Positions 8,745 through 17,044 of a DNA stretch of 33,246 nucleotides are shown piece after piece. The notes beneath the pieces were generated by a model. That model saw only the letters and a list, made by a program, of their open reading frames with translations, was not told the DNA's origin and made no database searches. How positions within the stretch are numbered: position 1 is the first letter of the stretch; each line of letters begins with the position of its first letter. A program made the translations under genes and the position numbers. The DNA comes from a virus, in IMG/VR virus record IMGVR_UViG_3300032308_002870, positions 1-33,246 of that record. The stretch is one strand, 5' to 3'.

Positions 8745-9902
8745 ATGCCTGGTGCAATTTCACGGAAACGTTCGATATTCGCGCCGGTAACTGCGCTGGC
8801 ATTCGGAGCCAACCAGTTCGACGACCTCAAGCAGTTCCTGGCCAAGCGCAGTGAGAACACCGAGGTCGTCCCCATCTCGGACGTGGAGCAGCTGCTCATG
8901 TCCGCTGACGGGCGGCTTTCGGAAAACGGCTACCGGTTCAACTACTTCGGTTTCCAGGCTCTCGCCAACGGACTGGCCTCCGGGCTCAGTTCCCTGGTCA
9001 TTGAGCTGTCAGGGGAAAGCGCTGCGACCTGGGCGGCCTCCGTTGAACCCAATCTGCCGGTGGCCGTGACCATCTACAACTCGGTGGTGCGGGCGCGGAT
9101 CGACGCCATTCGCGAGCGCTCGCTGCTGGTTGACAACCAGGAGCGCGTTGTGGAGGGCTTTCTGGGTTTGAACCACCGGATGCTCGACAACAGCGCGTTC
9201 CTGGAGATCGTCGCCAATGAGATGCAGGAAAAGCAGCCGCGTGCGCAGTTCTACCGGGCCGAGCTGGTCGGACGCGAGCTGCGGCTGTTCTACATCGACC
9301 CGGCAAGCCGGAGGAAAGATATCTATTCCGATTCCCGGCACGTGCTCATCAGCGGCTGGTCGTTTACCAACAGCGAGGACCGCGGCCGGGCTGTTTCTGC
9401 CGGGCTGTGCCTCTACACGCGCTTCGGCGCGGCACTGGAGCGCCCCAAGGGCAACCTGCGGCTCTCCCACGTCGGCGCAGACATTGCCGGGCGTGCCGCG
9501 ATCCTGGTAGCCCGCGCGGCTGCCCGGGAGCTGGACATGCCCGCCGTGGTTGCCCAGCTGGGTCGTTTGCAGACGACGCCGCTGGGTTTCGTCGAGGAGC
9601 AGGAAAAGTTCCAGGCGACGATCGACCAGTGGGTCGAGCAACTTGTCCGCCGCGGTCTGATCCGCGACGACGCTCGCTTGATCGTCAAGAACGCAGCCAT
9701 GATCGGCGCCGACGTTGATCCGCGCGATCCAATCGACGCCTACACAGACGCCGCGCTTGGCGCCCGGACGGCGTATGACCTGTTCTGCTCGCTCTTGCGC
9801 TTTGCCAGGAGCGAGCCAGCAAAAACCCGTGACCGCATGCAAATGGTGGCCATGGACATGGTGATGCCCCGAGCAAGAAAAAACAGGCGCAGAAGTTCAT
9901 GA
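8745..9902 (+). CDS. Unknown protein with faint DUF932-like features
   Basis: This 385-residue protein is of unknown function. The middle section has SGWSFTNSEDRGRAVSAGLC followed by NLRLSHVGADIAGR, which recalls the NSE...G...R..HVG pattern of DUF932 proteins found on phages and plasmids. The match is by eye and weak, and the N-terminal half does not obviously fit. The C-terminus ends in a strongly basic tail (RARKNRRR), suggesting nucleic-acid contact. A GATATCTAT motif lies inside the gene at 9318. Confidence 0.75.
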   Translation: MPGAISRKRSIFAPVTALAFGANQFDDLKQFLAKRSENTEVVPISDVEQLLMSADGRLSENGYRFNYFGFQALANGLASGLSSLVIELSGESAATWAASVEPNLPVAVTIYNSVVRARIDAIRERSLLVDNQERVVEGFLGLNHRMLDNSAFLEIVANEMQEKQPRAQFYRAELVGRELRLFYIDPASRRKDIYSDSRHVLISGWSFTNSEDRGRAVSAGLCLYTRFGAALERPKGNLRLSHVGADIAGRAAILVARAAARELDMPAVVAQLGRLQTTPLGFVEEQEKFQATIDQWVEQLVRRGLIRDDARLIVKNAAMIGADVDPRDPIDAYTDAALGARTAYDLFCSLLRFARSEPAKTRDRMQMVAMDMVMPRARKNRRRSS

Positions 9903-9918
9903 ACAAGCTGCGTCGATT

Positions 9919-9942
9919 GCCTTGACTCTATCTGGTCAAGGC
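9919..9942 (+). promoter_or_regulatory. Intergenic hairpin, or alternatively a sigma70-like promoter
   Basis: GCCTTGAC (9919-9926) and GTCAAGGC (9935-9942) form a perfect 8-base-pair inverted repeat with an 8-base loop in the 75-base gap before the 9978 gene. No T-run follows. The same bases can be read as a promoter: TTGACT 9922-9927, 16 bases, TACAAC 9944-9949. The inverted repeat could then be an operator over the -35. Both readings rest on sequence only. Confidence 0.4.
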
Positions 9943-9977
9943 GTACAACACGTACCCCTTAACAATTGGAGGATCCT

Positions 9978-10880
9978 ATGGCCCGACGTTCAAACGCCGC
10001 AGTCGCTATTCAAACGGCTGTTGTGCGAGATATCCAGGACGCGCCCGAACTCAATCCGCGCTTGCAATCGGTCGTTCAGGAAATCGATCAGCTGGTCACC
10101 AGCGTGCAAGAGGCCAGCCTGACGGCCTACTGGGAAATCGGCAAGCACATGCACGATGTGGACGAGAATCCCGACGAGTATCTGACCGACGCACAGAAGG
10201 CCGCTCACGTGACGCCGTCGTCGCTTTTGGTGGCTGCGTTTGCCGCGGTTTACTCGGCGGAACAGCTGCGCAGCGCCGAGGCGTTTTACGATAAGTACCC
10301 TTCGGCGCGGCAGCTTCAGCGGCTTCTGGACATGCGCTGCCCGGACCGGCCGCGGTGGCGAATGACCATGTCGCACGTGCAGCTTTTGACCCAGGTCGCC
10401 GATGACGAAAAGCGTGCGGCGCTGGAGGAGAAGTGCGCCGAGGAGGCGATCCCGGCCAAGACGCTCGCCAACGAGCTGCAGGAAATCCGCGGCAAGAAGC
10501 CCGGCGGCGGCCGTAAGCACCAGGCCCCGAAGGGTCTGAAGAACCAGGTCTACGACATGCTGCAGAACCTGCGAAAGTTCAACGGCCGGTCCGAAGCGCT
10601 GTGGCTCGGCGAGGACAACGTCTTCGACGCGCTGATGAATTCGTCACCCACGAAGCGCGACGGCGTCGTGATGGATTATTTCCGTGACGTTGTCGAGCAG
10701 CTGACAAAGCTCTCGGACGTCTGCGGCGATCTCATTTCTATGGCGAATAACGTCATGGAGTCGCTCGAAAGAGACGACACGGAAGAAGAACAGGAGGAAG
10801 ACGACAGCACGGCGGCTGACGCGCGACGGGCCGCGGCCGCTGCTGCAGCGGCGCGGCGTAAGAGCAACATCACCCGCTGA
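9978..10880 (+). CDS. Helical protein with YhcG/DUF1016-like features
   Basis: A 300-residue, mostly helical protein. ATG 9978 is preceded by GGAGG 5 bases upstream and is preferred over TTG 9966. YWEIGKHM at about residue 51 and SHVQLLTQVADDEKRAALEEK near 138 resemble the conserved helices of DUF1016 (YhcG N-terminal DNA-binding domain), which typically reads YWEIG and W-S-H-Y-x-x-L-L-x-V. The nuclease domain of YhcG is absent. The tail is strongly acidic (DDTEEEQEEDD) and then Ala/Arg-rich. A DNA-binding regulator or accessory protein is a reasonable guess; a ParB-like fold is an alternative. Confidence 0.78.
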   Translation: MARRSNAAVAIQTAVVRDIQDAPELNPRLQSVVQEIDQLVTSVQEASLTAYWEIGKHMHDVDENPDEYLTDAQKAAHVTPSSLLVAAFAAVYSAEQLRSAEAFYDKYPSARQLQRLLDMRCPDRPRWRMTMSHVQLLTQVADDEKRAALEEKCAEEAIPAKTLANELQEIRGKKPGGGRKHQAPKGLKNQVYDMLQNLRKFNGRSEALWLGEDNVFDALMNSSPTKRDGVVMDYFRDVVEQLTKLSDVCGDLISMANNVMESLERDDTEEEQEEDDSTAADARRAAAAAAAARRKSNITR

Positions 10881-10888
10881 GGTCGAAA

Positions 10889-11437
10889 ATGTTCCTAGTT
10901 CGTCAAATCCCCATCGTCATCGAACCCGGCGTAGGCGTGCTCGAAGCTGAAATGGTCGTCGCCGATTCGAAGGCGGGCGACCGGACGGTTTCGGCGCACT
11001 TTTACCGGGTGCCGCTGGACGAGAAAGTCGCCTCTAATTTGCCCCTAGTGCCGACGTCCGAGCACCCGCACGTATTCTCGCTGCACGAGGACATTAACCT
11101 GTCGCCCGTGCTGCTGGTCTACGACATGCTCGGGCGTCTTTCCTTGCTCTATCTGCGAGATAAGGGCAGGAAATCCTGGGAGCGTCATGCAGTCATCGAC
11201 GAGCATGCAGGCAAGACCGTAACCCAGTTTTCGGTCAGGTTTTGCTTCGGCACCATCAAAGACCGCTCGCGTTTTATGTCCCTCATGAACGACATGGTAA
11301 CGGCCGTGCGCGATGGTGGCGCGGTCTCAAAGTCGGACATGACGGAGGCGATTAAACTTCTTAATCGCTCTCGGGTTGCGCCTGTGGTGCTTCCCGTAGC
11401 AGTCGCTAAGAGCAACCTCCGCCGCCTGCGGATCTGA
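10889..11437 (+). CDS. Unknown phage protein, 182 residues
   Basis: Starts 9 bases after the previous stop, with GAGGTCG as a weak ribosome site. The first 100 residues look like beta strands (VIEPGVGVLEAEMVVAD; LLVYDMLGRLSLLYL); the rest alternates strands and a helix (SDMTEAIKLLNRS) and ends in a basic tail. No domain recognised. Confidence 0.72.
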   Translation: MFLVRQIPIVIEPGVGVLEAEMVVADSKAGDRTVSAHFYRVPLDEKVASNLPLVPTSEHPHVFSLHEDINLSPVLLVYDMLGRLSLLYLRDKGRKSWERHAVIDEHAGKTVTQFSVRFCFGTIKDRSRFMSLMNDMVTAVRDGGAVSKSDMTEAIKLLNRSRVAPVVLPVAVAKSNLRRLRI

Positions 11438-11468
11438 CTGCTGGTCGTAGTTCCAAGGATGGTTCACG

Positions 11469-12203
11469 ATGGCGTGCGCGGCCCGACCCGATCTTACGGT
11501 GTGTGTTCTCTTTTACGGAGAGGACGACGTCGCTTTGCCGCTGGCGCAGCGCGTGCTTAACGCGCCGATGCGGCAGCTGGCGACGCACAACGTGGAGTTT
11601 CGGTTTGGTTTCAACGCCGTCGGCGAGAAGACCAGGGCGTACGTGCGCGAGGCCGCGGAGACCGATTTTCACAGACACCTGTGGATCGAACCCGAAGGCA
11701 ACATTTTCAAGTACCCAATCATGCGGCGAATGCTGCACGCGCAGCCGTTAAACGCGCCTCTCACGATGTGGTTCGACGACGACTCTTGTCTCGCTCCGGA
11801 CTGCAACGTGGACGCGTGGCTGCCAAGGGTCACGAATTTGCTCGGCACGTACGCCATGGTCGGATCGCTTTACAGGCAGCGGCTTGTAGGCGGTCAGGCG
11901 CATTGGATTCGTAGTCAGTGGTGGTACGCCGGAAAGAACGTCCCGAACTACGTCAAGTTTTGCACGGGCGGTTGGTGGACGATTCGCTCGGAGATCCTGC
12001 TGCGCTACGACTGGCCGACGCCAGAACTTCAACATCGCGGTGGTGACGTGATGCTCGGCGCGCTATGCGACCAACAAAACTTGCCTATCGCGCATTTTCG
12101 CGACTCCGTTTGGATCAACGCCAATGCCGCAGGAATCGAAAGCAAAGCTCCTCGACGGGGCCACAACGAGCGTCCGATTGGCTTCTCCTTCAAACCGTCC
12201 TGA
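11469..12203 (+). CDS. GT-A type glycosyltransferase (family 2-like)
   Basis: A 244-residue sugar transferase. The N-terminus (LTVCVLFYGEDD) is a typical nucleotide-sugar-binding start; a metal-binding DxD is present as WFDDDS with D103-D105. Further on, GGWWTIRSEIL, WPTPEL and RGGDVMLGALC resemble the acceptor region of family 2-like enzymes, where the model inspects gate and catalytic Asp. The substrate is unknown: modified DNA bases, virion proteins or host surface sugars are all possible. The last 80 bases overlap a small Cys-rich ORF in another frame. Confidence 0.8.
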   Translation: MACAARPDLTVCVLFYGEDDVALPLAQRVLNAPMRQLATHNVEFRFGFNAVGEKTRAYVREAAETDFHRHLWIEPEGNIFKYPIMRRMLHAQPLNAPLTMWFDDDSCLAPDCNVDAWLPRVTNLLGTYAMVGSLYRQRLVGGQAHWIRSQWWYAGKNVPNYVKFCTGGWWTIRSEILLRYDWPTPELQHRGGDVMLGALCDQQNLPIAHFRDSVWINANAAGIESKAPRRGHNERPIGFSFKPS

Positions 12204-12315
12204 GCCGCTTTCGCGGGAGACGTTGCTCCTGCAGGCCAAATGCTGCGGACAAGGCTGCATTAATTGCCCCTATGACCCGCCTCACCAGCGCGGCGGTACA
12301 AAGGTAAAACCATGA
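12124..12315 (+). CDS. Tiny Cys-rich protein with CCGxGCxNCPYxPxH motif
   Basis: A 63-residue ORF whose second half contains KCCGQGCINCPYDPPH followed by RGGTK. This Cys4 motif recurs in small proteins of phages and bacteria (DUF5522-like and oxidoreductase-like families) and probably binds a metal. The first ATG lies inside the glycosyltransferase gene without a good ribosome site; an in-frame TTG at about 12223 after GCGGGAGA would give a shorter protein starting just before the motif. The ORF overlaps the next start by 4 bases (ATGA), which supports it being translated. Confidence 0.65.
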   Translation: MPQESKAKLLDGATTSVRLASPSNRPEPLSRETLLLQAKCCGQGCINCPYDPPHQRGGTKVKP

Positions 12316-12719
12316 AAATCAAGGTAGAGCAACTTGACCTCGAGCGAACGAAACAACACTGGCCGAAAGAGACGCCCTTTCAGCCTGCGTTGATCAGGTC
12401 GCGTAAAGAAGACAAGCGCAAATGGATCGTGCTCTCGGCGCCCCTCGTGCCCGGCGAGTCGCCGCGCTGGTCAAAAACAGAGCACGACGAGTACATTCGA
12501 ATTCCGCTGTTTCCGTACCGGCTCAGCCCGGAGGCGGATCTGGCGCTGGCGTTCATGATTCAGCTTGGTCTGTCGTGCGCGGCGCAGCTTCCTGCTCCGG
12601 TCACGGACTTGTTCATCGTTACCGGCCGCCCTGTGGAGCTGCTCTACGACTCGAACGAGGAAGACGCAAGCTGTGTCGGAATGCGGTACTGGGTCGGCTT
12701 CGGTATTCTCACGGAGTAA
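12312..12719 (+). CDS. Unknown phage protein, 135 residues
   Basis: Starts with ATG 12312 within the end of the Cys-rich ORF. The sequence is rich in Pro and Trp in the first half (HWPKETPFQPA; ESPRWSKTEHDEY) and hydrophobic in the middle (LALAFMIQLGLSCAAQ), but there is no clear membrane segment. No domain recognised. The following gene begins 3 bases after its stop. Confidence 0.72.
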   Translation: MKIKVEQLDLERTKQHWPKETPFQPALIRSRKEDKRKWIVLSAPLVPGESPRWSKTEHDEYIRIPLFPYRLSPEADLALAFMIQLGLSCAAQLPAPVTDLFIVTGRPVELLYDSNEEDASCVGMRYWVGFGILTE

Positions 12720-12722
12720 ATC

Positions 12723-13097
12723 ATGTCCAACTATGCTCACGATACGCTGGCAAACGCCGGTAACAAAATTGCCGCGATCTATGAGGCCTATGGCAACCTC
12801 CGTGCGTTGATTAGCCAGCTTCAAGGGCTGCCCGACAGCGCGCCCATCCCCGCCGCCGTCGAGATTAACAAGATCGTGATCTCGTACAGCGTGAACGGCG
12901 CAGGACACTCGGCAGAGGTGAAAACCGTAAAGCACGTAGGCGACATTGCCCGGCTTTTGCAGTTGGAAACCGACGCGCTGGTCAGTCAACTTCGCGACCA
13001 GGCCGTCCAGGCTCGGCAGTTCGTCGACGCCCTGGAAGCGATGTGTAACCAGGCAACTTACGCGGCTAATGTTCAGCGTAAAGGGCCGCCCGCATGA
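12723..13097 (+). CDS. Unknown helical phage protein, 124 residues
   Basis: Mostly helical: an N-terminal helix around residues 5-36 and a long C-terminal helix around 75-112 (LLQLETDALVSQLRDQAVQARQ, given in part) flank a short beta region (IVISYSVNGAG). The arrangement suits an oligomerising small structural or adaptor protein, but this is inference. The stop overlaps the next start by 4 bases. Confidence 0.72.
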   Translation: MSNYAHDTLANAGNKIAAIYEAYGNLRALISQLQGLPDSAPIPAAVEINKIVISYSVNGAGHSAEVKTVKHVGDIARLLQLETDALVSQLRDQAVQARQFVDALEAMCNQATYAANVQRKGPPA

Positions 13098-13930
13098 AAG
13101 TAAAAGGTTTCAGTTTCACACGCGTGCGAACGCGGCGCGACAACATTTTTTCGCATGCGCTGAGTCCGTATGTCGGCAGTCGGATTGTCGGCAACACCAT
13201 CAAGGACCTTTGCGAAGATCTGCTCAAGCAACTTCCGCAGAACGTTTCCCGAGATGCGCTGTTCGAGTCGATTCGGGTTCTGGCAGGCACGGCGCTGGGG
13301 CAGCGTGATGCGCGCGAGCTGGCCTGGCGGCTAGCGGGCAACGTGGATCTACTCATAGCCGGTGAGCGGGTGCTACCGTGGACGCGGCAAATCAAGAACG
13401 AGGTCGTCCCGGTGCGCGTTGAGCGAATCCAGCCCGACAAACGGCGCAACGTCTACGGCTTCACCATGCACGTGCGCGCGCTAGCCGGAACGCCGTGCCC
13501 GATGGTTTTTCCGCAGTTCTTCAGCAAGCAGAGCTGCCGGGCGATCTCGCGCTCGCTGGGCTTTTCGTCGACTTTCGGACTGCACCCGTTTCACGACCCG
13601 ATGCACTTCATGGGTCTGATGTTCTTCGCTCATCTGGAGGCCGACAAAAGCGGCGACACGCCCTATTTCAAGAAAGTAAGCGGCTCGAGCGGCTTGAAGG
13701 CGCTGAACAAACCCAAGATCGAGGTTCGCTGCCGTACTAAACCATGCCCGAGGGGTTACACGCATGCCTGCTCGAAATGCTGGTTGGGCCAGGAGGATTG
13801 CCCGGCCGGGATCTACCCGCGGACTCTGATTCAGCGGGAATGCGGAGAGTGCGTTAACATGGGGTTTTTCGAGCCGGACGACGAAGGCTCGATTTGTTTG
13901 AACTGCCGCGCCAAGCAGCATCCTCATTAA
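13094..13930 (+). CDS. Unknown protein with a C-terminal multi-cysteine zinc region
   Basis: This 278-residue protein has an uncharacterised N-terminal 200 residues and a C-terminal part holding nine cysteines: CRTKPC, CSKC, DC, ECGEC and CLNC between about residues 211 and 273. The spacing allows two or three zinc sites. The middle carries HPFHDPMHFMG, a His-rich stretch that may add metal ligands. A nucleic-acid-binding or primase/RNA-polymerase-like zinc role is conceivable, but no family was recognised. Confidence 0.75.
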   Translation: MKVKGFSFTRVRTRRDNIFSHALSPYVGSRIVGNTIKDLCEDLLKQLPQNVSRDALFESIRVLAGTALGQRDARELAWRLAGNVDLLIAGERVLPWTRQIKNEVVPVRVERIQPDKRRNVYGFTMHVRALAGTPCPMVFPQFFSKQSCRAISRSLGFSSTFGLHPFHDPMHFMGLMFFAHLEADKSGDTPYFKKVSGSSGLKALNKPKIEVRCRTKPCPRGYTHACSKCWLGQEDCPAGIYPRTLIQRECGECVNMGFFEPDDEGSICLNCRAKQHPH

Positions 13931-13945
13931 CACGTATGGTGCCGT

Positions 13946-14626
13946 ATGGGCCGAATCCATTACTGCACGGCGGTCTACAACCGGTGGGACACGTTTGCTG
14001 TCCTGTTGGAAAGCTTTCTGCGCCTCAACGCGCAGTCCGGCAACGCAGCCGACCGGCTCCAGGTTTACGACTGGGACGGCGGCGGATTAGATATCTATCC
14101 CGCCGCTCCTGACAACGTCCGTTTTCATGCGGGCCATGAACGGGGCCACATCAACCGGGCGCACGCCCGCAACCAGGCGATGCAGCTTGCGCAGCCCTTC
14201 AACGACGACCTGGTGTTTTTTCTGGACTGTGATATGGTGCTTCCGCTGGATTTCTCAGACCGCGTGCGGACACATGTTAAGACGGGCCAGGCTTACTTCC
14301 CCATCTGCTACTCGCTCTACGAGGGCGCGCCGATGGCGGTCACCACAAACGGGCCGCCCTACCGCCGTCCGGCGAGCTCCACGGCCAATGGCTGGTGGCG
14401 CGAGAGCGGCCGCGGCAACTGCGGTTTTGTTGCCGAGGACTTTTTCGAACTGGGCGGCTGGAACGGGGAGCGCTGGGGAACTCGTTACGGCCGCGAAGAC
14501 GACGATGTTTATTGGCGCGCGGTTCAAACGATGCAAGTCGTTCGGGAACGCGTGCCGGGCTTTTTTCATCAGTGGCACCCGAAGCCACGAGAAGCCCAAA
14601 ACCCCTCCACCAAGAGGAACCCATGA
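13946..14626 (+). CDS. GT-A glycosyltransferase (galactosyl/GalNAc-transferase C-terminal type)
   Basis: A 226-residue glycosyltransferase. The metal-binding DxD is FFLDCDMVLP (D94, D96). The second signature, RGNCGFVAEDFFELGGWN followed by GREDDDVYW at 182-190, matches the GGxxxDxFxxWGxEDDDL motif of the Glyco_transf_7C domain found in GalNAc and galactosyl transferases, where the EDDD acts near the catalytic base. FHQWHP at 208-212 is another typical ligand motif. It overlaps the next gene by 4 bases. A GATATCTAT motif lies at 14090. The substrate is unknown. Confidence 0.85.
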   Translation: MGRIHYCTAVYNRWDTFAVLLESFLRLNAQSGNAADRLQVYDWDGGGLDIYPAAPDNVRFHAGHERGHINRAHARNQAMQLAQPFNDDLVFFLDCDMVLPLDFSDRVRTHVKTGQAYFPICYSLYEGAPMAVTTNGPPYRRPASSTANGWWRESGRGNCGFVAEDFFELGGWNGERWGTRYGREDDDVYWRAVQTMQVVRERVPGFFHQWHPKPREAQNPSTKRNP

Positions 14627-15303
14627 CGATTGGCTTTAAGAAGAAAGACAGCAATGGCCCGCTGTACCATCCTGAACGAGACTTTGCTTACATCACGCCC
14701 ACGCTGATGAAGACCGCGATCGAGAACCTCGAGGCGCCGTCGGCAGAGTTCCGTCAGTGGAAAGAGAACAACGAGATCTCCGAGGCTGAGATTATCGCCG
14801 TGGCCGAGGCGCTCGCCGACGCCCAGCGTGATTTCGTGAACGGCGCCGACCCGGTCGAGTCACTGGAAAAAGCGCTCGCGCGCCGCGGCTGGTTTGACGC
14901 GCGCCTTACCGTGCGGCTTTACCTGCTGGCAACAATTGGAGAGGTCATGCTCGGCGCCTGGTTCAAGGCGGTTCGCGAGGTGACCGAGGTGAATGAGGAA
15001 TCTCCGGCGCAGAATGAAATGTGCCGTTTCGCCAGCGCTGTGCGAGAGTTCACCGCCCGAGCAGACGCTCCCGTGATCGATCCCAACGTCACCGCTGAGC
15101 ATCTACGCTTCCAGAACGACCTGCTGCGCGCGCGGCTCAGCGTCGTTCACGCCGAGCTTTTGCAGGCCCGCCGCGACAAGAACGACGCGGAGTGCAAGGC
15201 CACGCGGCTCGAAATCGAGCTGAACAGTCTTCCGCCCTGGGCGAAGCGGTTTGCGCACTGGTTGCGCAGCAGACAGACAACCGACTACACCGGCCCTAGG
15301 TAA
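14623..15303 (+). CDS. Unknown helical protein with probable coiled coil
   Basis: A 226-residue protein starting at ATG 14623, overlapping the glycosyltransferase stop (ATGA). The frame is open far upstream but that part lies inside the glycosyltransferase. Residues about 30-80 and 155-205 are charged helices; the second (FQNDLLRARLSVVHAELLQA, in part) looks like a coiled coil. No domain recognised. An internal AACAATTGGAGAGGTCATG at 14932-14949 resembles a ribosome site plus an in-frame ATG at about 14947. Confidence 0.75.
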   Translation: MTIGFKKKDSNGPLYHPERDFAYITPTLMKTAIENLEAPSAEFRQWKENNEISEAEIIAVAEALADAQRDFVNGADPVESLEKALARRGWFDARLTVRLYLLATIGEVMLGAWFKAVREVTEVNEESPAQNEMCRFASAVREFTARADAPVIDPNVTAEHLRFQNDLLRARLSVVHAELLQARRDKNDAECKATRLEIELNSLPPWAKRFAHWLRSRQTTDYTGPR

Positions 15304-15313
15304 GGAGGATTGC

Positions 15314-15955
15314 GTGCCCAAGTACAGGATGTACAAGGACCCGGAAGAGTTTGCCGGGAAACTTGGAAAGGCCCCTGACGATTCAATTCGGTGTCTCGGC
15401 CTCGACCTGGGGAGCAACTGCGGCGTGGCGATCTACGACTACGTTCCGGGGCAGAAACTGCTTCAGGACAAGCTCCAGCTCTTCCAGTGGGACCTCTCCA
15501 CGCAGGGCCTGGAAAGCGGCGCCGCCCGGTTCGTCCGGCTGCGCGCTTTTCTCAACGTTGTTCAGCCCGACGCAGTGGCCTACGAGGACGTGAAGTACTC
15601 CCCGCCCAAAGAGTTCTTCATGAACAAGAAGTTCGGCATTCCCGCCGTGCTGGCTCGCGTGGCCACAGCCAGCGAGGTTCTGGGCGGGCTCAAGGTGACC
15701 GTGGCGACTTGGGCGCAGGAGCACAACATCCTGTCGAACGGTTACGCGATCGCCACGATCAAGAAGTTCGCCACCGGCAACGGCCGAGCCAACAAGGAAG
15801 ACATGATCGCCGCGGCCAACAAGAAGCTGGGCACGGCCTTCGACCAGTCGAAGTACAAGGCGGACGGCCTAGACAACGTGGCCGACGCGGCATTCGTTCT
15901 GCTGATGTTGCTGCAAACGGTGCGAAACAGTGCGCCGCCGAGGGCGAAAGCATGA
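15314..15955 (+). CDS. RuvC-like Holliday junction resolvase
   Basis: A 213-residue RNase H-fold nuclease expected to resolve branched recombination or replication intermediates, possibly before packaging. GTG 15314 is chosen because AAGGAGG lies 5 bases upstream. The acidic active-site residues are D31 in LGLDLGSNCG, E91 in VAYEDV, and D187 and D191 in DNVADAAF. K162 in RANKEDM lies where RuvC has a conserved Lys. Length is slightly above RuvC (about 173). The stop overlaps the next start by 4 bases (ATGA). Confidence 0.88.
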   Translation: MPKYRMYKDPEEFAGKLGKAPDDSIRCLGLDLGSNCGVAIYDYVPGQKLLQDKLQLFQWDLSTQGLESGAARFVRLRAFLNVVQPDAVAYEDVKYSPPKEFFMNKKFGIPAVLARVATASEVLGGLKVTVATWAQEHNILSNGYAIATIKKFATGNGRANKEDMIAAANKKLGTAFDQSKYKADGLDNVADAAFVLLMLLQTVRNSAPPRAKA

Positions 15956-16590
15956 GCCGCCCGGACTCATTTCGAGAAGTCGATCCCGTCACCAATGCTG
16001 ATGATATTCCGCAGCTCTCCTGCTCCGATGCCTTACGGCACAGCGGCCGCGCGTTAACGCTGTTCACGCCTGCGCTGCTGGTAACACACGGGGGTTTCGA
16101 CCGCGATCCCGTGCAGGAGTTCGATGCGCGGTATAACCTGCCGCCGGATACGCGGCCGTTTTGCATCCAGCTCACCAAAGAGCGCGAGCAGTTTTTTACC
16201 GGTCTGGGCGTCGTTCCACTTTCTGGAAACAGGAAAATCAACTGGGACCAGCGAATTTACGCAATTTACAACGAATACGCTGAAGACTGCTTTTCGTTTC
16301 TGGGCGGCATTGCGTGGAGCGATCCCAAAACTGGCCTGTTTGCCAACACGATGAGCTACGACATGGTCATTCCGGACCCGACCTCGCGCCGCGGTGATAC
16401 GCTCAACGTGAAAATCTTCGGCGTGATGGCCAACAAGTTTGTCGCTTACATGGAAGAGCGGCCCGGACGATCGCCAGTAGCGCGCCGTGTTGCGCTGCAG
16501 GGCGGGCTTCTTCCCGCTTCTTTGCCGCGGACAAATCTGCTGGGCGCCATGCCGACCGAGGACCCACTCCAGATGCGCGAGGGCGACTGA
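15952..16590 (+). CDS. Unknown phage protein, 212 residues
   Basis: Starts at ATG 15952 inside the resolvase stop; the open frame upstream of this is antiphase with the resolvase and is not coding. The protein is rich in aromatic and Pro residues and has a central beta-like region (CFSFLGGIAWSDPKTGLF). No domain recognised. Its stop overlaps the next start by one base (TGATG). Confidence 0.74.
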   Translation: MSRPDSFREVDPVTNADDIPQLSCSDALRHSGRALTLFTPALLVTHGGFDRDPVQEFDARYNLPPDTRPFCIQLTKEREQFFTGLGVVPLSGNRKINWDQRIYAIYNEYAEDCFSFLGGIAWSDPKTGLFANTMSYDMVIPDPTSRRGDTLNVKIFGVMANKFVAYMEERPGRSPVARRVALQGGLLPASLPRTNLLGAMPTEDPLQMREGD

Positions 16591-17042
16591 TGGCTAAGGA
16601 AAAGAAAGAAACCGCCGCCAACGCGGCCGATGAATCCAGTGCGGCAAAGATATCTTTCCACGTCGCCATTCTGAGCTCGCAAGGGACTTATTTCACGGAA
16701 TCATTTGAAACGCAAGAAGAGCTGGTGGCGCGCCTCAAAACGCTGGTTAACCAGGATGTCTCAGTGTTTGCGTTTCGCGGAGAACGGCTGAAGATTTCTA
16801 AACCGCCGTTCAGGCATCTGCTGATTCCAGGCGCCGCGCCGGTAGCGCTCTTCGACGTTCCCGCAGAGCTGGAAGAAGACGAAACGGGCTACCTGGGCGT
16901 CGACCCGATCAACCAGGACGAGCCGCCGCAGCTCAAAGTTCCGCAGCCTGGGCGCGCCCCCGCTGCCGAACCGTTCTTTGGCGATGACGACGGCGACGCG
17001 ATGGGTGTTTTTGATAACGTTCTTCCCGATCCGGAAAGCTAA
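16590..17042 (+). CDS. Unknown protein with acidic tail, 150 residues
   Basis: The first 20 residues are Lys/Glu-rich; residues 25-95 appear folded (FHVAILSSQG; VFAFRGERLK). The last 55 residues are acidic and Pro-rich with FFGDDDGDAMGVFD close to the end, the kind of tail seen in proteins that displace partners from DNA. No family recognised. AAAGATATCTTT, a perfect 12-base palindrome, lies at 16646-16657 and uses the otherwise rare Ile codon ATA. Confidence 0.7.
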   Translation: MAKEKKETAANAADESSAAKISFHVAILSSQGTYFTESFETQEELVARLKTLVNQDVSVFAFRGERLKISKPPFRHLLIPGAAPVALFDVPAELEEDETGYLGVDPINQDEPPQLKVPQPGRAPAAEPFFGDDDGDAMGVFDNVLPDPES

Positions 17043-17044
17043 AT

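Noticed and set aside
10029-10034. Further GATATC words at 2998, 10029, 26900 and 31409
   Set aside because: They lack the following T and A/T bases, so they were not counted as copies of the extended motif; they are compatible with chance.
15391-15951. Long open frame on the plus strand overlapping the resolvase
   Set aside because: It is out of phase with the resolvase motifs; only the part after ATG 15952 looks coding, so the gene is started there.
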